The notes: generated by a model from the letters alone, not told the origin. 64,000 bases of DNA from Cardiocondyla obscurior (GCF_019399895.1 NC_091880.1:4402001-4466000), one strand, 5' to 3'; shown: positions 1 to 14,010, counted from the first letter of the stretch. Program-made: numbers and translations.

Positions 1-3000
1 CTCGCGCATAGCTTTATCTTTGATACAGCTGAGCGGTAGAGATTTCGTTATTCGCGGAGAAGCAATAAGCGAATGGTAGCGGAAACACGATATGCTATTA
101 CCAAGCACCGTTTCCTCGAGAATCTATCCGCTTTTAAAGATTATAAAGATTTACTCCCTCTCAATCTGTTTACGAACTGTTAATGCGATCCCGTGATGAA
201 AAAGTTTCGGCCCTTTTATCGCAGATTTCTGTTTATCATCTTGTTTGCGTTCTAGCATTTATTATTTCCGTCTCTCTCGGGAAAACTTTCGATTCTGCCG
301 ACTGCTTGTTAAAATTGTATACGCGTGAAGTGCAAATTTTTCCTCAAAGACACGTGAACTTGGACGGAAAATCGCGCGAGCGAGTATGCGCGAGTCGCTA
401 AAATTGCCGTTTAATAAATCCGCGATGAAAAAGAAGTTTTAACGCGCCGAACGCTGTGGAAACGTAGTCGCGTGTTTTATCAAACAATAACATTAATTTC
501 AGCGGGCCGGGCGTAGTCGTGCGCCCTGAACTCTCATTAAATCCGAAACGAACAAACGCGCGCGCGACACGTTACGGAAAGTGATGGCAATTTTTTTTCC
601 CCGTACGCGGAACGAAATCGCGGATTGTGCGGGGGTTTTAGAAAATCTCGGATGCGGGAAAACGAATTACCCGAACGGACGGGAGCGAGTAACGTTTGAA
701 CGGAGAACGTGCTCATGCGTGACGGAAGTGATCGTCACGCACGACCGAGTGTCTAACGAGCAACGATGAGCCTCCGATGTAACCTTCACACCGTTCGCGA
801 ATCCATCGGGGTTACAATCCTGGCTTTGTGGCACCAATAAACATCGATCCTCGCTGGGTAATCACACGTTCAAATTACATTCTCCCGTTCTTGGCGAATT
901 ACCTCGATTAATTCGACGATAAGAATCTTCCTTCACGATAAAAAAAAAAAAATTATTCCGCAAGGAAAAATTAACGCCCGCGATGCGGCGATGAATTTGT
1001 TGAATACGACGACAAAGGGAACTGAGGAATACGCTTCGTTAAACGGGAGATCATTTGTGCGTTAGAAGCGCTCGCGGCAGCTATAACGTAATTGCTGTTC
1101 GCCTTCCCAATTTAACGAGCTCTTGCTTTCGTGCGAATATCAATGTAATTGTTAAACGTGCCTCCGCGAATATTTACGTGGGAACTCTTAGCAGATAAGA
1201 ATACGATATTTTCTGTGAAACGTCAAGTGGAATTAATGATTTTTATCTCGGTTACAAGTGCTAAGTAACAGATTACCTTTCCTCTTTAATTGAAAATATC
1301 AAGCGAAAATAATTGGCTTTCGAGTTATCAGCAGCGAATATTAAAAGCTTTTTGTGCACCGTGCTTTTAACTATGAAATGGTATTGAATAGCGAGATCTT
1401 TGTATTAATTCAACTTCGGAAATCTTTATTCAAATCTTTATTTAATAATTGAGAAATGGCTAGAAAATACAGAGATCAAAAATGCATTCCCGCGGTGGAA
1501 TTTCTCGGCTCGTCGAACCATTAAAATCAATTTATCAAAGATGCAAAGCTAAGCGAGTATTACGTGTTCAAACAAAATGTGCCACCGCGAAACTTATGGT
1601 TATGTCTAGAATAAAAATGTGTCGCGTTGTACACTTGACGCGAAATGGGACATATTGTCATCAATTGCAATTAAATGTTGCAACAATTGGAATGTTTGCT
1701 TCGATTCAAATTAAATATCTGGAAAGATACACGATCGAATTCGTGCTCGCTAGCTCGCTTACACAAATCCTTTTAATAAAATATTCGAATGTGCAGTTTT
1801 TTTGTTAGCGACAACCACGAGCGCCTGTTGAGAGCGTCACAAGTAAGCCCGGAAACTTCAGATGCTTCATTAAGCCCCGAAAAGAATCTGACCGAGATTT
1901 GTACCGTGTGTAAGTCGTCAAATCTATCGCGTTGAAATTGAAATCGTATATTTCTGATCGAATCATAGCTCGTACGCATTGAGCACGTTCATCATATTTA
2001 TATGAAAAACTCGTCATCCTAACAACCAGGCGTATTTTTTTTTAAAGTTTATGTTTCCGGGACAGGGAGTGCTGTTGACTGCTGTCTATCCTGTAGTACC
2101 TGTCGTAACACGCGTGAATTCTCGCGTCCGCATAAACATCGACGCAACCCTCGGAATGTATTTGGAGGCGGAATTTCCGCGCTTCCCAATACCACTAAAA
2201 TTCATAGAATCCAATTAACGGAGAGTTTTCACTAACCGTTCCCTCGCCGAAAGCGACTCGCGTTAAAAAGTATATGTATGAATATTAGACGCGCGAAAGA
2301 AAAAAAGAGAGAGAGAGGGAGGGAAAAAAAAAAAACTTGAGTTTTTTTTTTTGTTTCCGCAAAAAGGTACTTTTCCTTCAAAGACGAAATACTCTATCCT
2401 CGTCGTCGGTGAGAATTAAAAGGCACAGTCAACGTTTTTATTTTCAGGAAAATAAGGACAACAGCCATCCGCTAAATCCTCTTATCTTTACGCGATGACA
2501 GAATATGAAAATCCCCTGTCACCGACCTTTTAGAGCGTACTGAGATGGTAGCTTCCGTACGCGTTGCATAAGTGAGATAATCATCTCATATTTATTTATG
2601 AAAAACTTAGCAAAGCCGACACGCGGAACCGCGAGCCGATACCGGCGTAAAATATCACGCTTGACCCGCTTCCGGTTTTCTTCTGCGACGCGCTGCTCGT
2701 CGCATCGAGCAATTCTACGTAATCGCTCCCGACGCAATTTTTTTTTCAGCAACGTCTTTAAAAGCCTCTTCTTTCCGGAGAAAAAAATAACTAGCCTGTT
2801 AATGCCCTTTTGGAAAAGCGAACCTTCTCGGCTTTCGTTTACGAGAAAATTACGAGCCGATATAATAATTGCGCTTTAGAACTCTACGGAGTTTCGACAA
2901 TGCATCGGGACGACGTTTATGGATGTCACTGTGCAAATGAAGCAAGGCGCTTGCCCCATTATCTCAACTTCAGACACGCCAAGTAAAGCTCCACTAGTCA

Positions 3001-3466
3001 CCCTTCAAGTTGCAACGAGGTGTTGTTACGCTAACTTACCTGACCCGACGGAACCGATCGGTTCCTAGAGACAGGCAATTCTAAGATTTCTATCCTTAGA
3101 TCGTTATATATATATATTCTCAAATAAAGTTCTAGCGCTTTATTCGTCACGGTTCGAACAATTGAATCTAATACGAATTTTCTATTTCTTGGTCAGGTCA
3201 TGGAAGATAAAATTTAATTTAATGCGCAACCAGAATCTTTCATTATCGTTACATGTCGTTACAATATCGATGGCGGACAGAAAAAAAAAATAGCATTTTC
3301 CCGAGACTGTTCAATATAGCAATCAAAAGACAAAAAGTTAAATTCACGTGGTCATGTGTCATTTGTGAGATTTTTTAAGACATCCCTCTGAAGAGTATCC
3401 AGGGACCATTACACCCTTTCCCTACGACAATAAACGACGTTGCTTCGCACGTCACGCATCCCCTAT
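1..3466. other. Gene-free stretch
   Basis: I see no convincing exon here. Open frames of 60-108 codons occur on both strands (for example 1482-1808 plus) but have no recognisable domain, splice context or signal peptide. An A12 run at 2324-2335 is followed after six bases by T11 (2342-2352), a perfect snapback. A GA-rich tract lies just before it at 2297-2323. The rest is AT-rich unique sequence. Confidence 0.5.
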
Positions 3467-4190
3467 TTATTTATCCGCGAAGTAGCACAGGAGTGGGAGC
3501 GAGTAGAGGTGGAGTAGCCGGGACAGACAAGTATCCCCCCACCCAGCGTTAGCGTCGGCGTCGGCGACGCGACTGGGGGTTGGCGCCCCAGCTTCATCGT
3601 CCTCGACGCCCGTTCGGTTCGCGCTCCGGTTAGTTTGTTCGCTGTCCGTGCGACGGCAGCACAGACTTTTCAACCCCCTTGCCGGTGTCCTGCTCTTTGC
3701 GCCGCACGCAACCCCGTTTCCCTGACCCGCCACCCCCGCGAGCTTGCCACCCTCGAGGCAACTCGAGGATCCACGAATCGGCCGAACACAACCGCGGCGG
3801 CGGGCGCGCTCAAATGCCGGCCGTCCTCGTTTATGAGACGCGTCTCGACGCAGCCGACTGATGGCTGTCGCGGTCGGTCGGGAGTACGAGCGTCGCGGAA
3901 AAACCGGAGGAAGTTTGCGCGGGTACGGCGACGCGGCGGAAGACGCAGGAAAAAAACGAGAGGCTCGCGAGCGGAGGGCGAGCCAGGAGTCGTGCGAAGG
4001 ATCTACGAGGATCCACGAGGATCCACGAAGAGGGAAACGTGTCAAGGTGTCGCGACAACATCCTGCGTCAAAACTTTGAAAAACGTCTTCCCGTACTGTT
4101 GCGCCGATCGAAAGTGCGCGTGCACCGTTCTCCGCAATGTGCTTTTATTTTACGTTTCGGTATGGGTGCTTCGCGAGTGAGATGTTATAG
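3467..4190. promoter_or_regulatory. CpG- and GC-rich block, probable 5' end of a gene
   Basis: This 0.7-kb block is much richer in G, C and CpG than its flanks. Long overlapping open frames run on both strands (192 codons minus, 181 codons plus), as expected when stops are rare because of GC content, so none is called as a gene. It holds a 30-bp tandem repeat (AGGATCYACG x3 at 3998-4027), with a further copy of its core at 3768. In insects such islands often mark 5' UTRs. A GTAAGT donor follows at 4240, which suggests plus-strand transcription. That is inference from composition. Confidence 0.4.
3998..4027. repeat. 10-bp tandem repeat x3
   Basis: Three units of AGGATCYACG in the CpG-rich block, with a further GGATCCACGA at 3768. 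Small minisatellite. Confidence 0.85.
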
Positions 4191-4239
4191 ATGTTGAAAA
4201 ATATGGAGGAGATGTGCACGCGGAGTGCTCGAGTTTGGT
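4191..4239 (+). CDS. Possible short first coding exon
   Basis: An ATG directly preceded by an in-frame TAG opens 16 codons plus one base (MLKNMEEMCTRSARVW) and runs into a strong donor, GTAAGT at 4240-4245. It sits at the downstream edge of the CpG-rich block, where a first exon would be expected. The peptide is too short to identify, and no partner acceptor was found by eye. It could equally be a non-coding first exon, with the ATG occurring by chance. Confidence 0.25.
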
Positions 4240-4453
4240 GTAAGTAATCAAATCGACTTGGCAAAGGGGAGACAACTTGCATCACATACCGCAAGAAATT
4301 TATTAGGAATGCGAGGAAGAAGACATGAGCAACTCTCCCGCCTTCGTGATTTTATCTCTCTCTCTCTCTCTTTCTTTGCCCCCCCAATTTTTCCTTCCGC
4401 TCCACTTTTTCTATTATTAAAATGCCGATCAAATAAAATCGCGGTTAAGAATT

Positions 4454-4477
4454 AAAAAAAAAAAAAAAAAAAAAAAA
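4454..4477. repeat. A24 homopolymer
   Basis: Uninterrupted adenine run after AATT, 200 bp downstream of the candidate exon donor. No retroposon body recognised. Confidence 0.9.
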
Positions 4478-4996
4478 GAAAATTTGTCGGTTCCGTTTAC
4501 GATGTCATTTATTTTTATGATAAAATCAGAGATAGGAAGCACTGAATCGTATAAAGACAATGAATCTATAAATTTTAATTAATAGAAAGAATTAATTAAA
4601 CGTCGACATTGCATACCGATTCGTTATTGCGGGACGATAGACTTTTCTTTTGCCGTTACTCTTTCATCAGCGGTTAGCTCCTATCACAGCCATCCGGATT
4701 AAAACTTCATCGAGATAAGACAAATTGCTTGATAAATTGGTTCGTTAACGTGGTCAGGAAAAATCTTGAATGTTAGGAGGAGAAGCGACGAGCCGGCGGC
4801 GTTTGCGAATAATTTTTACAGCGAAATCACCGCGTGTCGATCTGATAAACGTCGAGAATGTTAACCTTTGTTATCGTTTAATCGCTTCAACGGAACGAAA
4901 ATATAAAACCGAAAATTACAATCTCTTATCAATTTTTCGTCTAGCGCAGCCCATACATTTTATTTTTTTCTCCGCGTGTATGTATAATCGCGCGAC

Positions 4997-5021
4997 AAAA
5001 AAAAAAAAAAAAAAAAAAAAA
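4997..5021. repeat. A25 homopolymer
   Basis: Uninterrupted adenine run that encodes polyphenylalanine or polylysine pseudo-frames on the two strands, which I discount. Confidence 0.9.
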
Positions 5022-8000
5022 GGAAGTCCGTCTATCGATATTAAAAGTTTGAGGTAAATTAATTGCTTCATTATAACGACCCAGTGTAATTTTCTGTGCC
5101 GCGCGATACGAGAGAGAAATCGCGAATTCCAGGCAGTGAGCTTTCGCAAAAGAGTTTCCCTTTGGCGAACGAGTGCCGATTTAATGTGAATTAACGTAAT
5201 GACCAGCGATATTACGCAGATAGTTGTACGCGAATGAGTTTGTCGTAAGTAAGGACGTAACGACGCTTTCAAAGACTCGCATAAAGGTCGTATCGTTTGA
5301 CGACGAAATCTAAGAGGGGGCATCCTTAATAGCGCGGAGTTCTTAGTGCACATGGCTAAACTTTTCGCTCTCCCTCGTTCTACTACTTCCCCTTTCTCAG
5401 TCCAGCTTGTTCTATCTCACCTTCTACTCTTTCACGAATATCGCCACGCGAGAAGCTGAAACTCGTCTATCGAGATTAAAAACTTTATCGAGATAAAATA
5501 AGCGACTTTGTCGCCGATCGAAATCGTCGTCCTAGGGCGTAATCGAAGGGAAGATGAGGTTTGAGGACCTGTCGTGAACGTCAATGAGAGATTTATCTCA
5601 AAGGGTTTGCTGCGACAGCGAGCTCGATAAATTGCATTCGGTGAAGTTTAGGAGCGCAATTTTCGAACGCTTTTTTTTTTTTTCTCTCTCTCTCTTCTTT
5701 TCTTATGAATACGTCATGAAATAACCGAAGTACGTATTTGCGATGACCATTACGTGATGAAATAGCGGCGGCACAGCGGCTGACGATAGGACACAATTGC
5801 GCTGGTAGCCGCCACGATTGCGGCGTCGGCGCAAAATTAATGGAACTAATTCGGCACAATAGCGAATGACGCTAAAATGACAAATATTAGTATATGTCAC
5901 TGTTGCATTCAAGCAATTTCGTTCAAGTACGATAAGATGTGTATAATAACTGAAATTACACGGAACGTCACTAATAAGTTATGATAAATCCAATTTAATT
6001 CCATTAATTCATTATAAGCGACGGCAAACGTTTTTAATACTTCTTTTAGAGATTGCATTGTTACATCTAGTATGAGACATATTACATCCGGAGGCGTCGT
6101 ATCTAGAATATGAATATATCTAGGGATATACGTATGACGTACACGTATGTATAATATCTAGTCTAGAGATGTTTAATATCTATATCTAATACACCTAGAT
6201 TCATCATATATATCTACCTCGCAACTAAATTATTTCTCTTCTACAATTCTTTATTATTTTATTATTTTTCTTTTCTTTTTGCTTAATTAAATTTTACTAT
6301 ATATTCCATTTAATTTAATTTGATTTAGAATAGAAAATTATTTATGACACCTTTGTTTTAAATTTAAATTATTCAATTAAAAGCTTAATTAATAATTTAA
6401 TTAATATGCAATAATTTGTATATCAGAGACGTGATACATCGATATGACGAATGCAAATATATTTTCCTTTCAACCCAGTTGGTGACGACTAGTTACGATG
6501 CAGTGATATATATTAGTAAATGGTGAACGTTAAGACCACTCATTAAGCACGAGACTTTGGAATAATCCGAGAGAGTTTCACGGGATCTATTAGAATCAAA
6601 TTGATAGGCTTACAAAACGATTGATGGCTATAAGTCGGCCATCAAGATGATAAGCAATGCGAAACGCCAATTTGATATCGGAATTACGATTCTGATAGAG
6701 TCAAACGTTGATTGTGGCTTTAAATTATGATATCGCGTACTATGTAAAGTTATGACTTTTAAGGCAACGAATATCGCTATGACGTGACATGTGAAATAAA
6801 TTCAGTTGTAAAATGCGCTCTATCATTTTCTTACGATATAAAGACTGATCTAAAAAAAATAAAAAAGAGAGTATTATAACGAAATATTTTATTTCAACAA
6901 AAATTGTTTTAACAAAATATTTTACTGAAAGTAATTAATTAGAAAATTAATTAGAAACACGTCCGTGCTCATTAAATAAATAATACAAATCGCTATTATT
7001 CCATAATTTTGAAATCACACATAAGTACATGCTTTCGTTTCAAAGTGATGAAACTGAAACATTGTTTTATTTGTAAGTGCAACTGGGAGGGGAAAAAAAA
7101 ATACTTGCCGCAGACAAAATTGTGCAGTTCAAAGAGATGAAACGTAAGTGAGAGAAAAAAAATTCTTTCACCGTACTTACTTCGGCTTTTAATGAAGTCG
7201 TTATTCGGTTATTTAATTACGCGCAATTATAAATCCAAAATTATTCTACTCCTAATTCAGGTGGAAATAGATTTTAAGTAGTCGAAATATTTTCGCGGCT
7301 TATCACAAAATAAATATATCTCAAGCACGGAAATCTCAAAGAAAAATGTTATTCGGTCGGTATGTTCTTTTTAACGAAAGCGTTCCTTCCTAACAAATTT
7401 TTATCGTCTACGCCAACGTAGGTGGGTGAAATATATGCGTTCGGTTAAACGATTCTTGCCGTATAATATCACAGTATATTACGAAATTATGTACATAATA
7501 ATTAGAAACGTGGTAGATATGCAATCTGCAGCGTCGCGCTGTCTCTCCCGGCCATTTCTCACATGTTTAAATTTCCTTATACGTGACGTATCGCGTGTAA
7601 TAATAAAACCAATTGAAACCCCCGGAAATAACGCGTTCCCGAATAATTCGTAGTAAGATGCATTCCGCGTGCGTTGTGCATAACTATGGATGACCAGTTT
7701 CGAGGTAAACCTCATGTTGCAGCGGTACCCGGTTCACTTGGAAATTTGATTAAGCAGACGCAGAGTGAATGTTAATAGGGATATAACAGGCGTATACCTG
7801 TATTGCATTGTGTTCAAGGATGGCCGTTCGAGGGGGTGAACTCAACTCCCAACAGAATCGGGCCTTGGTAGGAATTTTAATTGCTGCCATAAAATCGAAT
7901 TACGTCAGCAGCATATGGCACGAGTCGCTTAGTGCGAGCGGAAATTGTACTCGATATTAGAATTTAGAATACCGTATATAAATACAATGGAAAAATAATG

Positions 8001-9720
8001 TTGCTCGTCTTGCGGGGGAAAAGTTTTGTCTAGCATCGATTCGTCGAAGTCGTCGCGCGAAATAATTTCTTGTAATCGAATATCATATGCATTAGTATTG
8101 GCCACCGTTATGGCTTTACAATATAATTAATTTGTCAAAATTGACGTAACGTTATAAGCCAGATTTGGACCAATTAAGTTAATAACGCAATTTTATTCAG
8201 ACGCTTTATTCTATATTACTTCAAGTTAATCAATCGGGCGAATCTTTACGTATTTTGGAGAATTCATAATCGTAGCGTTGCGAAATATCTGGAAAAGAAT
8301 GGAACGCTAATCTCGCTAAAACGTACTTTAAACAATGATTTTACAGCGCACACGGGGCACTTAATTCCACTCGAAATAGAACTCCGCTAAAGATTCGATT
8401 AGCGCGTTGACACAACTCACTGCTCACTCGAGTCAAGCGGATAGCGTGTGAAGGGTTTAAAGTGAAGTGGACCAAGTATTCGGGCAGCAAAGTTGACTAA
8501 AATGCAGTTAAACACGCGGTTGTGCTACGAAACTTGATAGAGTAAATACACGATGGTAAGCTAGACACCCGCGTGGAAATTCAATGTTATGTTTTTCGCT
8601 TTAATTGCTTTATCGCGCGGATATTTTCCACGCGTTTGCTCATTCGATTTTTAGGCGGAAGAACCTTTCGGTGGTTTATTCATTTTAGTCGCTTAATTAT
8701 ATTTCACGCCGAGAGAATTTTCGCCACCGGACGTTGAAAGTGTTTCGACATTTTAAATATTTGATAAACTTCGATAAAAATATATACCAATAATAAAAAA
8801 AAAAAAAAAAGAAATATGTATACAAGTAGATTTGACACTCGAAATTCATATTGAACGGTAACTCTCGCTCTCTAGCAAGCACGGTGAGAAATTTAAGTAG
8901 TCCTTTTATACCTTGGAAGAAATACAATACGACGACGAAACAGATACGTCGTTCCATTTTGCACGTACGCAGGGAGAGAGAGAAAGAGAGACACGTGAAT
9001 CGACATGCCATTATGACGTTACGACGTAGCGAGCTTTTGCTGAATCGTATCTAATTTACACGTCGCTAGCCGTTTGTACAACGATATTCAGGCTGACGGT
9101 GCGGCAGCCGTCTCGAGTGTAGCGATAACAGAGAAGTTTTGCGATTCGCCCGGGAAAGTTTCAATAGGTATATTCAATGGACAAGAACAGCTACTCCGCC
9201 CCCATTTAATTCGCCGGCATGCGAGCTCGTTTCTCTCATGGTCGCAATTTCGCGGCGCATTAGCGACAAATGATTGCGGAGCGTATCAGTTATTCAATCA
9301 TCGTTAATGACTAAATACCATTGCATACATCAAAACAAGTTCTAAGCCACTTGGGTTAATGATGTGCCGGCTGATTAAGTAAGTACGACTAGGTAACGTA
9401 CGGCTAGGTTTTCCATAATTCAGACGCAATTTACTTACGCCGAGCAAAAATTAACGTTCGAATCTCTGAAATATATACCCCGAGCTAAACCGCTGGCTAC
9501 TTCATCCAATGAGAGAAAATGAGCTCCCGCTCGTTTCTCGATACCGTATAACGTACCAAGTTCGATTTCGCTTGCTCTTGAAAAACGGCTTTGAACGAGC
9601 TTAGACGGGAAATTTTTCTTTCGAACTTCGAAACGTACGTGTACACGCGCTGTCACCTCTCGATTTGTAATACGCAAAGGGGTTTCTGTCTTTATAAACT
9701 TTGAATTGTACTAAAATATT

Positions 9721-10500
9721 CTACCGTCGTGTTTAGCAGCGTTGCGGTCGAATCGATGATGGAGTGACACCGCGCTCCTTTTTCGCTTCACGGCTTATCC
9801 TTTTTTTACTGTTACGCGCGCACATGTGTGTTCGGGGGGAGGGGGGGAAAGGGATGTCGCAAAAAAATAGTGCAGCAACAAACGGGTCGAGCGAAAAGGA
9901 TACGAACGGATGTGGCGCGTGTGCGAAGCTTAAAGCCGTCACGGGGAAATGCCAAACACGTCACAGTGCTGAAAGAATCAGCGAGATCGGAGGTACGAAG
10001 GGTACATAAAGCCTGTCCGTGCGCCATATAGCGCACACTCACGTACCATCGAATCTTTTATTTCGTTATTCCTTAGTCCTTCCCCGCCTCTCCTCTACCG
10101 CGCCGCTCCTGTTTTCTGGATTACCTTCGTGCATACCTAACCCGGTGGTGCCTTTTTCTCGAGCCTCGAGATCGAGCCGAGTACGACGTGTCGAATGGTC
10201 ACCTACCGATATCCGATATTCGATTACTAGCCACCGCGTTTCACTCGCATTAACTATAAATTATCGTCTACCCCTTTCCTCTTCGTTGGCGGATACCCCG
10301 GATTTAATTATCTCGGGATGTAATTTTCGTTTCATTCAAGCATTCGCGAGCAACGCAAACGCCGTCACCTGTACATCTATCGAAAGACGATCTACGAAGC
10401 TACAAGTACTTATCTATCGAACGCGTACGCGACGGTGGAAAATTTATTACAGAAAATTATTTTACACCACCGATATGCGTGGATTAAAAAAAATGTAATA
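9721..10500. other. Moderately GC-rich stretch with overlapping open frames
   Basis: Five open frames overlap here on both strands. The longest (10019-10498 plus, 159 codons) begins with GTG rather than ATG and shows no domain, repeat or splice context. A G-run lies at 9835-9847. I cannot support a gene. The region may be a 5' UTR or a compositional patch. Confidence 0.35.
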
Positions 10501-13500
10501 ACAAAACTCGTCTTGATTGTTCTCACATCTATTCTTTCTTACGCCCGTTTGTATTAGAAGTACGGTGCCCGACGGTAGACACAGAGACCGCAGTACTTAT
10601 TTATTAAAACCAATTTTCTAAATCCGATAAAGAAATGCGGAATGAAAAATAGCGCTGGCGTCTGAGGCATACACAATTCCGCGCGTAACATTTTTCATGT
10701 CGCGGATTAAAGGGCTAAAGTTTCCTTCCTTTTAATTTAATAAAAACCCATTAACCTAATCCAAATTTTTCTAGCAATTGTGTAGTTTAGGAATTACATT
10801 TATCTTGATCATTCCTGTTACACGCGGCCGCCATTATGTGTTCCAACGTGCCGGTAAAAAAAATAACAAAAGTCGCCTTTTGCATCAGTCCGCGAAACAT
10901 TAATCTTATCTCCAGCGGGACGACGTTGTCATGCGCCGCTCTCTTGATGTCTTTCGACTCCCATCTAACGTGCAACGGGTGCCGAATTTACAAGCGACAC
11001 CGAGGCGCGGAAATTCTTTCGCGAAAACGTATTCTTTTTAATGTCAGTCCCTAAATATTTTTCACCGCGCTACGTTCGCCGGGCGCCGCTCTGTTTCATG
11101 ACACCTTTCAATCATCGATCATCTTCCACTCTTCGGACTACAATGGGTTTTACGTAGTTTCATCGGATAGCTTTATCGATTCGCGCGGTATACCGTGTAC
11201 CAGAAACGACAACGATTTTTTACCATCATATGTGCGATCGCGTTGGCTGTCGGTCCGGTTACTCTTTCGTTTCTCTGATTGACGTTTTTCTTCTATTACA
11301 CCTCGTGATCGTGCGAATGCGATCGACTGCGTACAAAAAACGCAATTTTCGTCGATGACGCTTTTCATTTATTTTTTCAAACGCATACGTGCGCAATTTG
11401 TTTCGCCGGGCAATATTGACCTACTTGTAAAAAAAGAAAAAAAAAAAGAAAAAAAAAATCCACGTAAAAATGGTTATATATATTTATTATTAATTTTATC
11501 AGTTTAAAAATGTCAATTTAATGTTCTATTTAAATTGGATACTAATAACTCTGAGTAAGAAAGACGGAAGTCATTAAAATTGCTAGAATATTTATATCGT
11601 GTCTCTACGTTGCCGTATAAAAATAAAAATCGTCAAGCTATACAAATTTTCTCCGGAGAAAAATGGCGAGTCGATATCAAGTGATAAAGTTTATGCGAGA
11701 CAGCTCTTTCCTTTTTCCCCTCCCCGATACTTTTGTATTTCATTTCTTCTACCATTTTCTCTTTCAAGTCGCAATGCACTTTGCACCATATGATTGAAAA
11801 AAATGTTGCTGTTTCACTGAACAGAATCGTGAAATACTAACGCGGATATTGAAACCATTAATTGATGCTAGAGACAAAACGCTGCTCTGACAAAAATATT
11901 GCCCGTTCCAGTGAACCCGTGTCCGGCGAATACATTTTTTTTTCTGTCTAGTTAAATAATCGTGATCGATCGGAATTTATTGCGAATATGGAAACTTCTT
12001 GTTATTTTGTATCAAAAAGATTCCCGTGACATTACGTGCATTGTGCGATATTACTTTGAGCTATTATCTTACGCAGGTAGTCTAATAAAAAGTTTATCGA
12101 CTAAATCTTACAACTCGGCGAACAAAATTTATAGATATTAAGTAGCTGAATATAATTTTTTAAACTATGAAATTAAAAAAGGAAAAGGGTCTCTAAACAG
12201 TGAAGTTTTGATTTATAAAACTTAATTTACGAGAACTTTATTCATTTTAACGTAAAATATTTTAATAACTAAACTTTCTTAGCAAATTTTTATAAGAAAT
12301 ATTATTAAAAAGATATTAAAAAATATAAAAAAAACTTGACGAATTTTATGTAAAGAGAAGGGTATTTAGACTTGCAATTTGTGATACCTCGATGCTTCGG
12401 AAAAAAAAAAAAAAAAAAAAAAAGCGCATAAATCTATCCGACTCGCACGCGCTGTACGCACTAACAATTTTCAACGTCACGATATCGCAGCATTCAATTT
12501 TGATGTCGACTTGCGCCGACATCGATATAGTAGTAACATACGTCACAGCGCGGAGGCATACGAAAATTTGCCTTTGCTTTCAATGCGCTTTGTCTACGCG
12601 CTCGACCGCTCGACACGTTACACGGCTCGCAGCTTCGTTCAACCGCGCCCTGCCGTCAGTTTAAAGGCACCACAAAAGGCAAACTCATCAGAAATAGCAT
12701 TCAATTCGCGCGGGAATTAGACCGATTTTTATAGCGGCTCACTTTTTCACCGTGGATTTCGAATTCGCCAAATTTACCTCAGATAGTCATCGGGCTACCG
12801 CGACTTTCTGTCACATTCGCAAACATTTGTGTAAAAAAAAATAAAATAAAATAATAAAAAAATCTTGATTTTTCTCTTTGAAACTCGCCCCGCGTTCGGG
12901 ATCAACGTCGGCAGTCGCGGTATTTGTATTCGGTTCGCAAATACCGCCGAGCGGAATCCCACAGATGTGCGGCCCTTCGCGACTAACTTTTATCCTTTGT
13001 CCCGGCGAATGCACTTCGTAACTTCGGTTTATCTTACCGTTCCTTCTTTTTAGCGATGCTCTTTTACGGTCAATATTGCGGACAAATCCGCCCCCGGGTT
13101 GCCTTATTTATTTTTCACCATCTAATCGCGACCGCGGCGAGATTTTTCATTCCCTCCTACGCATTCCCGAATGACGCGCCTTTACCAAAGCAAAATGCGG
13201 GCCGCCGTTTGTATGTACACGGCGAATTTAATTCCGACAGAAGGCGCGCTTAATCGACAGCCACAAAAATTCTTGTGCAAGCGACTACGAATCGTTGACA
13301 GAAATTCGATGATCGAAGGCAGCTGGGAACCATCGTGTGGAAATGGCGAGGCGCGAGCGGAAAATCCGGAAATTCCCGCGTGTGTAAGAAAATTATTCGA
13401 TTCTACGGCGGAATATCAGCCAAGTCTCTGCAAAGAGAGGATGGGGAAAATAAAAAAATAAAAAAAAAAGAAAATAAAAAAAGAGAGAGAAAGAGAGGAA

Positions 13501-14010
13501 AGCGAAAAAGGAAAAAAGTTCGATGCACTCTATGCATTGCAGCGCGATACGTTAACGAGTAGTCTTCAGTAGACATTGCTCTCAATTGACAGCTGTCGAC
13601 CCAGAAAATTCAACGCCCGTGGGCACGGGATACACCCTTTCTACATCCGCCTTCCGTTTCCCTTCTCGTCTCTATCCTCCAAGGGGTTCTTTTTTTTTTT
13701 TTTTTACATCCCACGTTGCGCTTCATCGTTTCCTCTACATTTTCCGCGTACGTGTTTGTCTCGTTGCGCGGCATGATAAAGTTTTTGACGTACACGCGGC
13801 GAGATTGCCGAAAACGCTTCGGGATGGATTTTCAATTACACGTCGACGACGCAGCGTCGTAAAATCGAGTTATCGCATGGCGCTCTGACGAACGTTTCCG
13901 TCGCATTTGGCGTCGCGCGGGATGCGCGATTTCGGCATACCGTGGCGTTCGCGATTTACGGAGTCAAAGTGGCCATTATAAGAACGTCGTTGTCACGCGA
14001 GAGCGTATCA
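10501..14010. other. Gene-free stretch
   Basis: No supported exon. It contains A-rich tracts at 11429-11459, A23 at 12401-12423 and a purine-rich tract (A/G) at 13453-13518, followed by T15 near 13689. The open frames here are homopolymer-rich shadows on both strands. Confidence 0.5.
12401..12423. repeat. A23 homopolymer
   Basis: Uninterrupted adenine run preceded by GCTTCGG. No associated element seen. Confidence 0.9.

Larger units (their letters stand above)
4246..9720. other. Gene-free stretch with long homopolymers
   Basis: No supported exon. It contains A24 at 4454-4477, A25 at 4997-5021, a T-run followed by CT repeats near 5670-5700 and an A-run near 8797. Between about 6095 and 6215 the words TATCTA and CTAGATA recur many times in both orientations, giving weak fold-back potential. 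GA-rich sequence lies at 8970-8995. The 60-145-codon open frames overlap each other on opposite strands and include homopolymer-encoded stretches, so they are rejected. Confidence 0.5.

Noticed and set aside
1482..1808. 108-codon plus frame with a YCHQLQ stretch recalling mariner transposases
   Set aside because: The match is a few residues only. There is no DDD/D motif, and no inverted repeats flank it.
3467..4045. 192-codon minus open frame and 181-codon plus frame
   Set aside because: They overlap almost fully on opposite strands in a GC-rich block where stops are rare, and show no domain.
4683..4705. TATCACAGCCA, identical to the 5' end of miR-2/miR-13 family microRNAs
   Set aside because: Flanking sequence does not form the required hairpin, so it is probably a chance 11-mer.
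10019..10498. 159-codon plus open frame
   Set aside because: It starts with GTG, is rich in Ser/Arg without any motif, and has no splice or promoter context.
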